From: an uncultured Clostridia bacterium
GTDB taxonomy: Bacteria; Bacillota; Clostridia; Christensenellales; UBA1242
Length of the DNA stretch: 60,195 nucleotides
Direction: 5' to 3'
Assembly (NCBI GenBank): GCA_945928645.1
Contig: CAMENR010000006.1
Span: 1-60,195 of the forward strand
Part shown: piece by piece, positions 16,281 through 25,708 of the stretch
Layout: every line of letters begins with the position of its first letter
Numbering within the stretch: position 1 is the stretch's first letter
Program-made: the position numbers and the translations under genes
The notes under the pieces: generated by a model
The model's database searches: none
Told to the model about the DNA's origin: nothing
Seen by the model: the letters and a program-made list of their open reading frames with translations, nothing else

Positions 16281-17819
16281 ATGTTATCTATTATAAATTC
16301 TTTTGGCCTTGTTGGATTAAATGGCTATCTTGTAAAGGTGGAAACAGACATTTCTCGTGGACTCCCTAGCATTGATGTTGTGGGACTTGCTGACGCTTCG
16401 ATAAGAGAAAGCAAGGAGAGGGTTGTTTCGGCAATCAAAAACCAAGGGTTTAGAAGCCCAATAGAAAAGGTTACAATAAATTTGGCTCCTGCTGACACCA
16501 AAAAAGAGGGTTCTTTGTATGACTTGCCAATCTCGGTGGGCATGCTTAAGGCTACCAACCAAATGAATGTTTCCAAAGATGTTTTGGAGCAATTTTCCTT
16601 TATAGGAGAATTATCTCTTGATGGAAGTCTGCGAAAAATAAAGGGAGTGTTGCCTATTCTGATAACTGCTAGAAATTTGGGCATAAAGAAAATTGTTATT
16701 CCTTATGACAACAAGGCAGAGGCTGGATTTATAAAGGGGGTAGATGTCTATCCTGTTCGCAATCTTAGAGAGGTGGTGGAATTTTTGAATGGCAATACCC
16801 AAATATTGCCAGTAGAAAATGTAAGTTATGAAGCAATAAAACAGCAATCAAAGGCGATAGGTGATTTTGCTTTGATAAAAGGGCAAGCAAGTTCCAAAAG
16901 GGCCCTTGAGATATCTGCTGCAGGTGGACATAATGTAATTCTTATTGGCCCTCCAGGGAGTGGAAAGACAATGCTTGCAAAGGCATTTCCAAGCATTTTG
17001 CCAGATATGTCCTTTGAAGAGGCTCTAGAGGTAACCAAAATCCACAGCATAGCAGGGACTTTGGATAATAAAACTGGTATATTGGCAGAAAGACCTTTTA
17101 GGTCCCCTCACCACACAGCAACCACAGTGGCTCTTATGGGAGGTGGAACAAAAGCAAAGCCTGGAGAAATTAGCCTAGCACACAACGGAGTGTTGTTTTT
17201 GGACGAGTTGCCAGAATATCCAAGGCATACCATAGAAGCATTGAGGCAACCGCTGGAAGATGGGGTTATTACTGTTTCAAGAAATTTGCAATCAGTGGAA
17301 TACCCAGCCAACTTTGTGCTTATTGCCAGTATGAATCCTTGCCCATGTGGCAATTATGGCTCAACCGTCAAGCCTTGCAAATGCTCGCCATCTCAGATAC
17401 ATAAATATTTAAGCAAACTCAGTGGCCCTTTGATGGACAGAATTGATATGTATATAGAGGTTGACGGTGTTACTTATGGCGACATAAGCACAGTGTCCAA
17501 CGAGGAAAGTTCAAAAGACATAAAGAAACGAGTGGACAAAGCACGTAAAATTCAACTGGAAAGATTTGCTGGAACGGGAGTTTTTAGCAATAGTAAAATG
17601 CGACCAGATATGATAAAGAAGTATTGCAAATTGAGTGATGATTGTAATGTTTTGTTGGGGCAGGCATTTGAAAGCCTAAAACTGAGTGCTCGTGCATACA
17701 ATCGTATCCTAAAGGTAGCAAGGACTATTGCCGACCTTGATGGAAGTGAAGATATCCAGATGGACCACCTTGTAGAAGCAATAAATTACAGAAGTTTGGA
17801 CGAAAAATATTGGACATAA
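16281..17819 (+). CDS. comM: ComM/YifB-family Mg-chelatase-like AAA+ ATPase
   Basis: 512 aa. Members act as helicases that help integrate DNA during natural transformation (shown for ComM in proteobacteria; the role in Firmicutes is less clear). There is an N-terminal Lon-protease-like fold (GLPSIDVVGLADASI), Walker A GPPGSGKTM, RSPHHT, Walker B LFLDELPEY, and a Cys-rich zinc-like element CPCGNYG with CKCSP. Start ATG 16281 follows AGGCGGTG. dprA, another DNA-uptake protein, is next. Confidence 0.93.
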   Translation: MLSIINSFGLVGLNGYLVKVETDISRGLPSIDVVGLADASIRESKERVVSAIKNQGFRSPIEKVTINLAPADTKKEGSLYDLPISVGMLKATNQMNVSKDVLEQFSFIGELSLDGSLRKIKGVLPILITARNLGIKKIVIPYDNKAEAGFIKGVDVYPVRNLREVVEFLNGNTQILPVENVSYEAIKQQSKAIGDFALIKGQASSKRALEISAAGGHNVILIGPPGSGKTMLAKAFPSILPDMSFEEALEVTKIHSIAGTLDNKTGILAERPFRSPHHTATTVALMGGGTKAKPGEISLAHNGVLFLDELPEYPRHTIEALRQPLEDGVITVSRNLQSVEYPANFVLIASMNPCPCGNYGSTVKPCKCSPSQIHKYLSKLSGPLMDRIDMYIEVDGVTYGDISTVSNEESSKDIKKRVDKARKIQLERFAGTGVFSNSKMRPDMIKKYCKLSDDCNVLLGQAFESLKLSARAYNRILKVARTIADLDGSEDIQMDHLVEAINYRSLDEKYWT

Positions 17820-18050
17820 TTATTGAGGAAAGTAGATTGTCTTAATAAAAACATCAAATTTTGGTAAAAACAACTAAAATTTGACAATCATTAAAAATAT
17901 GTTACAAAAACACCAATAAACCAAACCTTTTGTGCTGATTTATCCACTATTTCTTTGGTGGAGAACTAATTGGCATAAAAATTGATTAGAGAATTTTTTT
18001 GAGCTATAGGAGAGTGTTTGTTGTAGAGTATCAAAAATTAAGGAATTACA

Positions 18051-19142
18051 ATGGATAGAAATGAAAAAGCGATATTGTGGCTAGACAATTTTGACTTTGC
18101 CACATATGCCAAAAAGAGCAAATTGTTGAAGGTTGTTTCGCAACCAAGCGACCTTTTGGAATGGGAAATTGTTACAAAAATTAAGGATAAAATAGAAAAA
18201 ATTTTTTCTCCTGAGGAAAGTCAAATTTTGTATAGGGAGGTGGGAGAAATCTTTGCTGATAATGTGGTCGACAAACTGCAAAAAATGGATATATCCACAT
18301 TGACTATAGAAAGTATTGATTACCCAAAGAACCTGAGGGAGATAGACACTCCACCATTCGTGCTTTATTATAAGGGCAATGCCAAACTACTCAAAGAAGA
18401 GTGCTTTGGTGTAGTTGGCACAAGGCATATCACAAGTTATGGCAAAATGGCTACGGAGAAGTTTTGTCAAGGGCTTGTAGATGCGGGATATGTAGTAGTA
18501 AGTGGTCTTGCCAGCGGGGTAGATACATATGCTCATCAAAGCACTCTAAATTTTAAGGGAAAGACAATAGCGGTGCTTGCTGGTGGAATTGACGAAATTT
18601 ATCCGGCAACCAACACTTCGTTGGCTCAAAAAATTGTAGAAAGTGGTGGGCTTATATTATCCGAAACAAGACCTACAAGGCGAACAGAATCATATATGTT
18701 CCCAATAAGAAACAGAATTATTGCAGGACTTAGCAGTGGGATATTGGTGGTGGAGGCTGGCGAAAAATCTGGCGCATTGCACACCAAGAATTATGCATTG
18801 GACTATGGCAAAGATGTTTTTGCTGTGCCAGGCAGTGTGTTTAGCATTGCAAGTGTAGGGACAAATAGAATGATTTCCAACGGTCAAGCAAAGGCTGTGT
18901 GTGATATAAGGGATATCATTGGCGATAGAAAACTACGCCCAATCAGGCAAGATAACTCCAAGGAAAATGTTTCCATTGAAGAAAGTGTAGTGTTGGAACT
19001 TTTGAAGTCTGGCGAAAAGACTTTTCAAGAACTTGTCGATTTGTCGCACATTGAAACAAAAAGGCTTAACAGTTTGTTGACAATGTTGACAATTCGTGGA
19101 ATAATAAAAAAACTTGCTGGAAACATTTACTTTTTGAAATAA
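18051..19142 (+). CDS. dprA: DNA-processing protein DprA
   Basis: 363 aa. It binds incoming single-stranded DNA and loads RecA. The central Rossmann-like domain has GVVGTRHITSYG, SGLASGVDTYAH, VLAGGIDEIYP and SETRP; a C-terminal winged-helix (DprA_WH) covers about the last 60 residues. Start ATG 18051 follows AAGGA. The 231 bp upstream shows no clear promoter. The dprA-topA order is conserved in Firmicutes; the ComM neighbour fits a DNA-uptake role, but no uptake machinery is in the window. Confidence 0.95.
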   Translation: MDRNEKAILWLDNFDFATYAKKSKLLKVVSQPSDLLEWEIVTKIKDKIEKIFSPEESQILYREVGEIFADNVVDKLQKMDISTLTIESIDYPKNLREIDTPPFVLYYKGNAKLLKEECFGVVGTRHITSYGKMATEKFCQGLVDAGYVVVSGLASGVDTYAHQSTLNFKGKTIAVLAGGIDEIYPATNTSLAQKIVESGGLILSETRPTRRTESYMFPIRNRIIAGLSSGILVVEAGEKSGALHTKNYALDYGKDVFAVPGSVFSIASVGTNRMISNGQAKAVCDIRDIIGDRKLRPIRQDNSKENVSIEESVVLELLKSGEKTFQELVDLSHIETKRLNSLLTMLTIRGIIKKLAGNIYFLK

Positions 19143-19236
19143 GTCCTTATATAAACATTGTTGCAAGATAGATGTTGTATAAAAATAAAACAAGTTGAAA
19201 GCAGTATAAACAAATTGAAAATTAAAGAAGGTTTAG

Positions 19237-21360
19237 ATGAAGTTAGTTATTATTGAAGGTCCAGGAAAGAGAGATACCCTAAAAAAATATCTTGGTGATG
19301 GCTATGATGTAGTGGCTACAAAAGGTCATGTAAGAGATTTGCCAGCCAAAAGTCTTGGGGTAGATATTTCCAAAAATTTTGAACCACAATATGAGATAAT
19401 GCCTGGCAAAGAGGCAATCATCAAAGAGTTAAAGTCCAAGGCAAGCAAGGCAGAGGCTGTATTGTTAGCAACCGACCCTGATAGAGAGGGAGAAGCTATT
19501 TCGTGGCATATTCAACACATTTTGAATATTTCAGAGAGTGAACCATGCAGAATAGAGTTTAACGAAATTTCTAAATCGGTTGTAAACAAAGCAGTGCAAA
19601 ATCCAAGAAAGATAGATATGAATTTGGTTCATGCACAGCAAGGCAGAAGGGTGTTGGATAGGCTGGTGGGCTATAAGGTTTCGCCAATTATTTGCAAAAA
19701 GATAAAACCTAATCTCAGTGCTGGTCGTGTGCAGAGTGTGGCATTGAAATTGATTGTCGATAGAGAAAAGGAAATTGTAAATTTCAAACCACAGGAGTAT
19801 TGGCCAATTTGTGCTTATTTGGAAAAAAATGGGACAACATTTAAGTCAACCCTTGCTACCAAACTTGGCAAAAAATTTGTGCCAAACAATGCAGAGCAGG
19901 CAGAGGAAGTAGTAAAATATCTCAAAGAACAAACTTTTGTGGTTGAGGAAATAAAGAGGACAGTAACCAAATCAGCCCCACCACCACCATTTATAACAAG
20001 CACAATGCAACAAGATGCTCTAAATAAGATTGGTATGAGTATTTCGCAAACAACCAAAAGTGCTCAGGCTCTGTATGAAGGGGTAGAGTTGGGTGCAGAG
20101 GGCAAAACAGCCCTTATAACATATATAAGGACAGACTCTACTCGTGTTTCGCCAGAGGCACAGACTAAGGCAAAAGAATATATTACATCACATTATGGAG
20201 ATGAGTATGCACCAAAGGCATTTAATGTGTTCAAAACAAAGAAGAATGCACAAGATGCTCACGAAGCGATAAGACCTATTAGCCTAGATAGAACACCAGA
20301 GAGTGTCAAACCTTTTATGTCGGCAGACAACTACAAATTATATAAACTAATTTACGAACGATTTGTTGCAAGCCAGATGACTCCTGCAACATACGATTCG
20401 CAATCAATAAATATCAAGGCAGGGGCTCTTGGCTTTAAGGCGACTGGGCGAACACCTATTTTTGCTGGCTGGACAAGGGCATACAAAGTTTTTGAAGAAC
20501 AAGAAGATGATCCCACCGAAAGCAAACTTCCAAAACTTGCAGAAGGCGATAATCTTAACGTAGAAAAGATAACCAAAGAACAGAAGTTTACCAAACCACC
20601 AGTTAGGTTTACTGAGGCTAGCCTTATCAAAACAATGGAAGAAAAAGGGATAGGTAGGCCAGCAACCTATGCTCCAACAGTTATGACATTGCTAAATAGA
20701 ACATATATGGTAAAAGACGGCAAATATCTAAAACCTTCGGAATTGGGCACAACGGTAACAGAATTTTTGGAGAAATACTTTGCAGATATTATGAATGTTT
20801 CATTCACTGCCGAAATGGAAGATGGACTGGATAGAATAGCAGAGGGAGAGGAGTCTTGGCAAAATGTTATATCCAAGTTTTATGCTGGATTTGAGCAAGA
20901 AGTAATGTATGCTTATAGAGAGTCTAGAAGGATGTCAGTTGCTCCAGAAGAGAGTGATGTGGTATGCAGTAAATGTGGAGCAAAGATGGTGGTAAGAGAG
21001 GGCAAATATGCCAAGTTTTTGGCTTGCCCAAATTATCCAAGGTGCAAAAATATAGTCAGCCTAACTCCACCCAAAAAACCAGTATGCTCTTGCCCAATTT
21101 GTGGCAAAGATGTGGTAGAAAGGAGAACTCATGGGGGAAAGATATTCTATGGCTGTGTAGGGTATCCAGATTGCAAATTTGCTAGTTGGGATATGCCAAC
21201 CAACCTTTCTTGTCCAAAATGCAAGAGTTATCTAACTGTAAAACAGGGCAAAACATATTCTCTGTATAAATGCTCCAACAAGGAATGTGATTATGAAAAA
21301 AAGGATATAAAACAAACGGAAGACAACAGTGAAGTGAAAAATGAAGGTGAAAATGAATAA
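19237..21360 (+). CDS. topA: DNA topoisomerase I
   Basis: 707 aa type IA topoisomerase that relaxes negative supercoils. The Toprim domain begins LVIIEGPGKRDTL and contains TDPDREGEAISWH. The active-site tyrosine lies in LITYIRTDSTR. Three C-terminal four-cysteine zinc ribbons are present (CSKCGAK, CPICGKD, CPKCKSY). Start ATG 19237 follows AAGAAGG. Its end overlaps trmFO by 8 nt. Confidence 0.98.
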   Translation: MKLVIIEGPGKRDTLKKYLGDGYDVVATKGHVRDLPAKSLGVDISKNFEPQYEIMPGKEAIIKELKSKASKAEAVLLATDPDREGEAISWHIQHILNISESEPCRIEFNEISKSVVNKAVQNPRKIDMNLVHAQQGRRVLDRLVGYKVSPIICKKIKPNLSAGRVQSVALKLIVDREKEIVNFKPQEYWPICAYLEKNGTTFKSTLATKLGKKFVPNNAEQAEEVVKYLKEQTFVVEEIKRTVTKSAPPPPFITSTMQQDALNKIGMSISQTTKSAQALYEGVELGAEGKTALITYIRTDSTRVSPEAQTKAKEYITSHYGDEYAPKAFNVFKTKKNAQDAHEAIRPISLDRTPESVKPFMSADNYKLYKLIYERFVASQMTPATYDSQSINIKAGALGFKATGRTPIFAGWTRAYKVFEEQEDDPTESKLPKLAEGDNLNVEKITKEQKFTKPPVRFTEASLIKTMEEKGIGRPATYAPTVMTLLNRTYMVKDGKYLKPSELGTTVTEFLEKYFADIMNVSFTAEMEDGLDRIAEGEESWQNVISKFYAGFEQEVMYAYRESRRMSVAPEESDVVCSKCGAKMVVREGKYAKFLACPNYPRCKNIVSLTPPKKPVCSCPICGKDVVERRTHGGKIFYGCVGYPDCKFASWDMPTNLSCPKCKSYLTVKQGKTYSLYKCSNKECDYEKKDIKQTEDNSEVKNEGENE

Positions 21361-22666
21361 TTGTGTTACAGTGATTGGTGCTGGTCTTGCCGGATGTGAA
21401 GCCACTTGGCAACTGGCTAAGCGAGGGATAAATGTTGTGCTTTACGACATAAAACCAAACAAATTTACCCCAGCACATTCTAACCCAAACTTTGCAGAAA
21501 TAGTGTGCTCCAATAGTTTGAAGTCTATGGACAACTCTACTGCATCTGGGTTGTTAAAACTAGAAATGGAGAGATTTGATAGCCTTATACTAAGGTGTGC
21601 ATACAGTTGCAGAGTGCCTGCTGGCAATGCTTTGGCAGTGGATAGAGAAAAATTTGCAGAAATGGTTACTAGCGAGATAAAGAGCCTAGACAATGTAAAG
21701 ATATTGTCTGAAGAAGTGCAAGAAATCCCACAAGGTATAACAATACTTGCCACAGGGCCTCTAACAACCAACCAATTGAGCAAAAGTTTGATGAATTTTT
21801 TGGAGCAAGACAACCTGGCTTTTTATGATGCCTCTAGCCCAATAGTAGAAAGGGATAGTATAGATATGACCAAAGCCTTTGTAAAGGATAGATACGACAA
21901 AGGAGAAGGGGATTATATAAATTGCCCTATGAACAAAGCCCAATATCTCCAATTTTATAATCAACTAATAAATGCAGAGAGAGTGGAGTTGAAAAATTTT
22001 GAGAAGAAAGAGATTTTTGAGGGGTGTATGCCCATTGAAGTTATGGCAATGAGGGGAGAAGATAGCCTAAGATTTGGCCCTCTCAAACCCATTGGCTTGG
22101 ATAATCCAAAGACAAAAGAAAAATATTATGCAGTGGTGCAACTAAGACCAGAAGACAAGGACAAAAGGTTATATAATCTTGTTGGGTTTCAAACCAACTT
22201 GCTTTTCCCAGAGCAAAAGAGGGTGTTTTCTCTTATTCCTGGTTTGGAAAATGCAAAATTTATTAAGTATGGAGTTATGCATAGGAACACATACATAAAT
22301 GCCCCACAAGTTTTGAAAAACACTTTCCAAACGAAAAAAAGGGAGGGCTTGTTTATTGCAGGTCAGTTGAGTGGGGTGGAAGGATATATGGAAAGCACTA
22401 TGAGTGGGCTTTTGTGTGGTATAAATGCATATTTACTTTCAAAGGGGAGAAAATTGTTGTCGCTTTCATCAAATACTATGATGGGGGCTATTGCAAATTT
22501 CATAACAACTTGTCCACAAAAAAACTTTCAACCAATGAATGCAAATTTTGGTATTGTTAGTCCACTTGAACAAAAAATTAAAGATAACAAGCTCAAACGA
22601 GAAAAGATAGTTGCTCGTTCGCTTGAAGAAATAGATAATAAAATAAAAATATTAAATGATGATTAA
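21353..22666 (+). CDS. trmFO: tRNA (uracil-54-C5)-methyltransferase TrmFO
   Basis: 437 aa folate- and FAD-dependent enzyme that makes ribothymidine-54 in the tRNA T-loop. The FAD-binding motif VIGAGLAGCEA is at the N-terminus; SNSLKS, GPLKPIGLDNP and GYMESTMSGL are family blocks. ATG 21353 is preferred to the in-frame ATG at 21341 because AAGGTG sits a few bases before it; either start would overlap topA. The xerC/codV gene that often follows in Firmicutes is absent. Confidence 0.95.
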   Translation: MNNCVTVIGAGLAGCEATWQLAKRGINVVLYDIKPNKFTPAHSNPNFAEIVCSNSLKSMDNSTASGLLKLEMERFDSLILRCAYSCRVPAGNALAVDREKFAEMVTSEIKSLDNVKILSEEVQEIPQGITILATGPLTTNQLSKSLMNFLEQDNLAFYDASSPIVERDSIDMTKAFVKDRYDKGEGDYINCPMNKAQYLQFYNQLINAERVELKNFEKKEIFEGCMPIEVMAMRGEDSLRFGPLKPIGLDNPKTKEKYYAVVQLRPEDKDKRLYNLVGFQTNLLFPEQKRVFSLIPGLENAKFIKYGVMHRNTYINAPQVLKNTFQTKKREGLFIAGQLSGVEGYMESTMSGLLCGINAYLLSKGRKLLSLSSNTMMGAIANFITTCPQKNFQPMNANFGIVSPLEQKIKDNKLKREKIVARSLEEIDNKIKILNDD

Positions 22667-22676
22667 AGGAGAAATT

Positions 22677-23213
22677 ATGGAAGGAATGAGAAGCACTACT
22701 ATAGTGGCTGTAAAAAGAAATGGCAAGACTGCTATTGCAGGAGATGGGCAGGTTACTGTGGGCGAAAAGTTTATTGTAAAAAATAATGCAGTAAAAGTTA
22801 GAAGAATTTATGGAGGAAAGGTAGTAATAGGATTTGCTGGCAGTGCATCAGATGCATTCAGTTTGTCGCAAAAGTTTGAAGAGTTGTTGCAAAAGTTTAG
22901 TGGAAACCTTATGCGAAGCGCTGTGGAATTGGCTATTGGCTTTAGGGACGACAAATATGTCCGAAGGCTTGATGCTCTCATGCTGGTGGCGGATAAGGAC
23001 AACCTCTTGTATGTATCAGGCAACGGAGATGTTTTTGAACCAGAATATGGTGTTGCCGCTATTGGCAGTGGAGAATTCTATGCTTTGGCTGCGTCAAGAG
23101 CGCTTATAGAAAACACTGACCTTAGCGCAAAAGAAATTGCCCTTAAGGCACTAAAAATAACCAGCGATATCTGCGTGTTTACCAATGGACACGTAACAGT
23201 GGAGGAGGTCTAA
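22677..23213 (+). CDS. hslV: ATP-dependent protease subunit HslV
   Basis: 178 aa proteolytic subunit that forms a double hexamer capped by HslU. ATG 22677 is used because AAAGGAG (22665-22671) precedes it; the track's 22656 start lies before that site. The sequence reads MEGMRSTTIVAVKRNG, so the catalytic Thr is predicted at position 7 after a short propeptide; GDGQVTVG and GFAGSASDAF are family motifs. It is followed directly by hslU (stop and start adjacent). Confidence 0.96.
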   Translation: MEGMRSTTIVAVKRNGKTAIAGDGQVTVGEKFIVKNNAVKVRRIYGGKVVIGFAGSASDAFSLSQKFEELLQKFSGNLMRSAVELAIGFRDDKYVRRLDALMLVADKDNLLYVSGNGDVFEPEYGVAAIGSGEFYALAASRALIENTDLSAKEIALKALKITSDICVFTNGHVTVEEV

Positions 23214-24524
23214 ATGAATTACACACCAAAAGAAATTGTTGCCGAACTTGACAAATATATAATAGGTCAGGAGAATGCAAAAAAAGCAGTGGCAATCGCA
23301 TTAAGAAACAGATACCGTCGTAGCAAACTTTCAAAGCAAATGCAAGAGGAGATAACTCCAAAAAACATTATTATGAAAGGTCCAACAGGGGTTGGCAAAA
23401 CAGAGATTGCTCGTAGGCTTGCAAAGTTGGTCAAAGCCCCATTTATTAAAGTAGAAGCAACCAAATACACTGAGGTGGGGTATGTTGGCAGAGATGTAGA
23501 AAGTATGGTTAGGGACCTTGTAGAAGCATCTTTTAGGTTGGTAAAAGATGAAAAATATAGCGAGGTGGTTGAGAAAGTTTCCCCAACTGTAAACAAAAGA
23601 TTATTTGATTATCTATACCCTCAAAAGAAAGCAACCCTTGACTCTACAGCCAATGAAGAAGATTTGAAGGCTTATGTTCAAAAGGGAATAGAGGAAGGGA
23701 AATATGATGACGACTTTGTAGAGATGGATGTAAGCGAAGCACCAAAATCCTTCGAAATGATGCCTGGTGCAGGGATGGAAATCAACCTTGGGGAGATTAT
23801 GGGAGGGATATTCCCAACCAAAAAGAAAAAAAGAAAGTTGACTATTCGTGAAGCACGAGAAATCCTAAACCAAGAAGAATGTGATAAGATTATAGACATA
23901 GAAACGGTAAAGGCAGAGGCGGTAAGACGAGCAGAGCAAGAGGGAATTATTTTTATTGACGAAATTGACAAGATTGCGGGTAGTTCGGGCAGAAGCAATG
24001 GGCCGGAGGTAAGCAGAGAAGGTGTGCAGAGAGATATTTTGCCTATTGTTGAGGGTTGCACTGTAAACACAAAGTATGGCATAATAAAAACAGATTATAT
24101 TCTATTTATTGCTGCGGGGGCTTTTCATGTGTCTAAGGTGGAAGACCTTATACCAGAACTTCAAGGTCGTTTTCCAATTAGAGTGGATCTAGAAAACCTT
24201 ACAGCAAAAGAATTTTATAAGATATTGACCGAACCAAAAAATGCCATAACCCTTCAATATCAAGAACTGCTTAGGGTTGATGGTGTAGATTTGGTCTTTA
24301 AGGAAGAAGCCTTAAAGGAAATTGCCAAATACACCGAAGAAGAAAATGAAACCAGCGAAAACCTTGGTGCAAGGCGTCTGCATACTGTGATGGAGTTGCT
24401 GTTGGAGGACGTCAGTTTTAATGCTGGCGACAAACCAAAACAAGTGGTTATCGACAAAGAATATGTAAAAAAGGCATTCGAAAACTTTGACAAAGAGCAC
24501 GATTTGAGAAAATATTTCTTGTAA
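23214..24524 (+). CDS. hslU: ATP-dependent protease ATPase subunit HslU
   Basis: 436 aa AAA+ unfoldase that feeds substrates to HslV. Walker A is GPTGVGKTEIARR, Walker B IIFIDEIDKIAG; the I domain lies between (about residues 110-240) and the GRFPIRVDL sensor region follows. It ends in FDKEHDLRKYFL, a C-terminal tail of the type that activates HslV. Start ATG 23214 is immediately after the hslV stop, with GGAGGAGG upstream. CodY, which follows in Bacillus, is missing; trxA follows here. Confidence 0.97.
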   Translation: MNYTPKEIVAELDKYIIGQENAKKAVAIALRNRYRRSKLSKQMQEEITPKNIIMKGPTGVGKTEIARRLAKLVKAPFIKVEATKYTEVGYVGRDVESMVRDLVEASFRLVKDEKYSEVVEKVSPTVNKRLFDYLYPQKKATLDSTANEEDLKAYVQKGIEEGKYDDDFVEMDVSEAPKSFEMMPGAGMEINLGEIMGGIFPTKKKKRKLTIREAREILNQEECDKIIDIETVKAEAVRRAEQEGIIFIDEIDKIAGSSGRSNGPEVSREGVQRDILPIVEGCTVNTKYGIIKTDYILFIAAGAFHVSKVEDLIPELQGRFPIRVDLENLTAKEFYKILTEPKNAITLQYQELLRVDGVDLVFKEEALKEIAKYTEEENETSENLGARRLHTVMELLLEDVSFNAGDKPKQVVIDKEYVKKAFENFDKEHDLRKYFL

Positions 24525-24529
24525 TCAAG

Positions 24530-24550
24530 GTTATTTGAAATAACTTTTTT
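24530..24550 (+). terminator. Short intrinsic terminator after hslU
   Basis: GTTATT (24530-24535), TGA loop, AATAAC (24539-24544), then six T. Confidence 0.6.
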
Positions 24551-24653
24551 ACAAACAATATAGTATTTGGCAAATAGTTTTTGAAATAGAGATAAATTTT
24601 GAACATTATTTCTTAGATTTAGTGGGAATAATAAGATTAAAGGAGAAAAAGAA

Positions 24654-24974
24654 ATGAAAATTGAACATCTAGACAATGAAAGCTTTGAGAATGCAATAAA
24701 GGGAGCAAAAACTCCAGTTTTGGTTGATTTTTTTGCCACTTGGTGTGGACCTTGCAAAATGCTTGCTCCTGTGCTAGAAAGTGTGCAAGATGAAATTGGA
24801 GAAAAGGCAAAAATATACAAAATTGATGTTGACGAAGGTATGGAGGTTGCCAAACGCTTTGGAATTATGAGTGTGCCAACTATGATTATTTTCAAAAATG
24901 GGGAAGAGGTGGAAAGACTAGTGGGGCTTAGGTCAAAATCTGAAATTATAGCCACTATCGAAGCAGAAATTTGA
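24654..24974 (+). CDS. trxA: Thioredoxin
   Basis: 106 aa cytoplasmic disulfide reductase. The active site is ATWCGPCK (Cys31, Cys34), with the cis-Pro region SVPTMIIF and the FKNG turn as in classic thioredoxins. Length is typical. Start ATG 24654 follows AAAGGAG. Thioredoxin reductase is not in the window. Confidence 0.97.
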   Translation: MKIEHLDNESFENAIKGAKTPVLVDFFATWCGPCKMLAPVLESVQDEIGEKAKIYKIDVDEGMEVAKRFGIMSVPTMIIFKNGEEVERLVGLRSKSEIIATIEAEI

Positions 24975-25167
24975 TTGCCAAAAGTTATAACTCAATTAAG
25001 ACTACACAGAATTAAAAATACAAAGGGAAAGTTTGAAAAAAATAAAAAGTTAGCATACCAAGATAAATAAGCAGAAAAATTATCACTTGTTGCCCATAGT
25101 TTCCAATAATATATTTAATAATTTTTTCTTCATTTTTTCCGTTTCTTTATTTTTTTCATTCAAAACC

Positions 25168-25196
25168 TTGACTTTTCCGTTTCCGTTGTATACAAT
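25168..25196 (+). promoter_or_regulatory. Promoter of the predicted small RNA
   Basis: TTGACT (25168-25173), 17-bp spacer, TACAAT (25191-25196). Predicted transcript start is about 25203. Confidence 0.7.
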
Positions 25197-25202
25197 AACA
25201 AT

Positions 25203-25296
25203 ATCAAGCGTCTGGTAGTAATACGCAGATTGCAATCGTCCGAAAGGTTGCAAAATCTCAAAGGACAGAGATAGGCAAAACCTATCTCTTTTTTTT
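25203..25296 (+). ncRNA. Predicted ~94-nt structured small RNA or riboswitch
   Basis: It lies between its own promoter and an intrinsic terminator, with no ORF. Hairpin 1: GCGT (25208-25211) with ACGC (25223-25226). Hairpin 2: AGATTGCAA (25227-25235) with TTGC (25248-25251) and AATCT (25254-25258), a 2-nt bulge on the 3' side. Loop 2 has GTCC (25238-25241), which can pair with GGAC (25263-25266) as a pseudoknot just before the terminator stem. The gene downstream (ylxM-ffh) has a separate promoter, so this is probably an independent RNA; it lacks the GGAAG-loop signature of SRP RNA. Family not recognised. Confidence 0.6.
25267..25296 (+). terminator. Intrinsic terminator of the small RNA
   Basis: AGAGATAGG pairs with CCTATCTCT around CAAAA, with the T-run continuing to 25296. 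Confidence 0.9.
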
Positions 25297-25312
25297 ATTT
25301 TTGAAAAAATCC

Positions 25313-25340
25313 TTGACAGTGGAGAAAATATAGGTATAAT
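25313..25340 (+). promoter_or_regulatory. Promoter of ylxM-ffh
   Basis: Perfect TTGACA (25313-25318), 16-bp spacer, perfect TATAAT (25335-25340). A small hairpin GTAAAG/CTTTAC lies in the leader just before the ylxM ribosome binding site. Confidence 0.8.
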
Positions 25341-25374
25341 TATGTTGTAAAGTAATTTTGCTTTACGAGGTAAT

Positions 25375-25707
25375 ATGGAAATTAGAGATAATTTGAGGAA
25401 GAGCTTGTTAGCAGAGATGTATGCTCCACTCTTGACTCCCAAGCAACAAAGTATATTGAGAATGTTTTTGGATAGCAACATTTCGCTTAGTGAGATTGCC
25501 GAGGAGTTTGGTATTTCAAGGCAGGCAGTAAATGACCTTGTCAAAAGGACATTTAGAGTGCTTGAAGATTATGAAAGCAAATTAAATTTGCTAGCGAAAT
25601 TTGAACAAATCAAAGCGACTCTTTCCGATTGTTGTCATCTTCTTGATCAAAACGCAGACAAAGAGATTGTCAAAAAAAAGTTAAATTCTATTATGGAGGT
25701 TTTGTAA
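25375..25707 (+). CDS. ylxM: YlxM-family SRP-associated HTH protein
   Basis: 110 aa with a helix-turn-helix (LTPKQQSILRMF to FGISRQAVNDLVKR) typical of YlxM/p13 proteins, encoded just before ffh in Firmicutes and reported in streptococci to modulate SRP. Start ATG 25375 follows GAGG. It is separated from ffh by a single base, so the two are co-translated. Confidence 0.92.
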   Translation: MEIRDNLRKSLLAEMYAPLLTPKQQSILRMFLDSNISLSEIAEEFGISRQAVNDLVKRTFRVLEDYESKLNLLAKFEQIKATLSDCCHLLDQNADKEIVKKKLNSIMEVL

Positions 25708-25708
25708 T

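Noticed and set aside
24260-24955. 231-aa minus-strand ORF
   Set aside because: Spans the ends of hslU and trxA on the other strand; no ribosome binding site or recognisable domain.
25203-25296. SRP RNA (ffs) or glycine riboswitch
   Set aside because: CCGAAAGG and GGACAGAG recall glycine aptamers, and the site is near ffh, but the SRP loop signature is missing and the long P1/P3 arrangement of a glycine aptamer is not present. Kept as an unassigned small RNA.
25083-25544. 153-aa minus-strand ORF across the small RNA
   Set aside because: Overlaps ylxM, its promoter and the small RNA with no coding signature.
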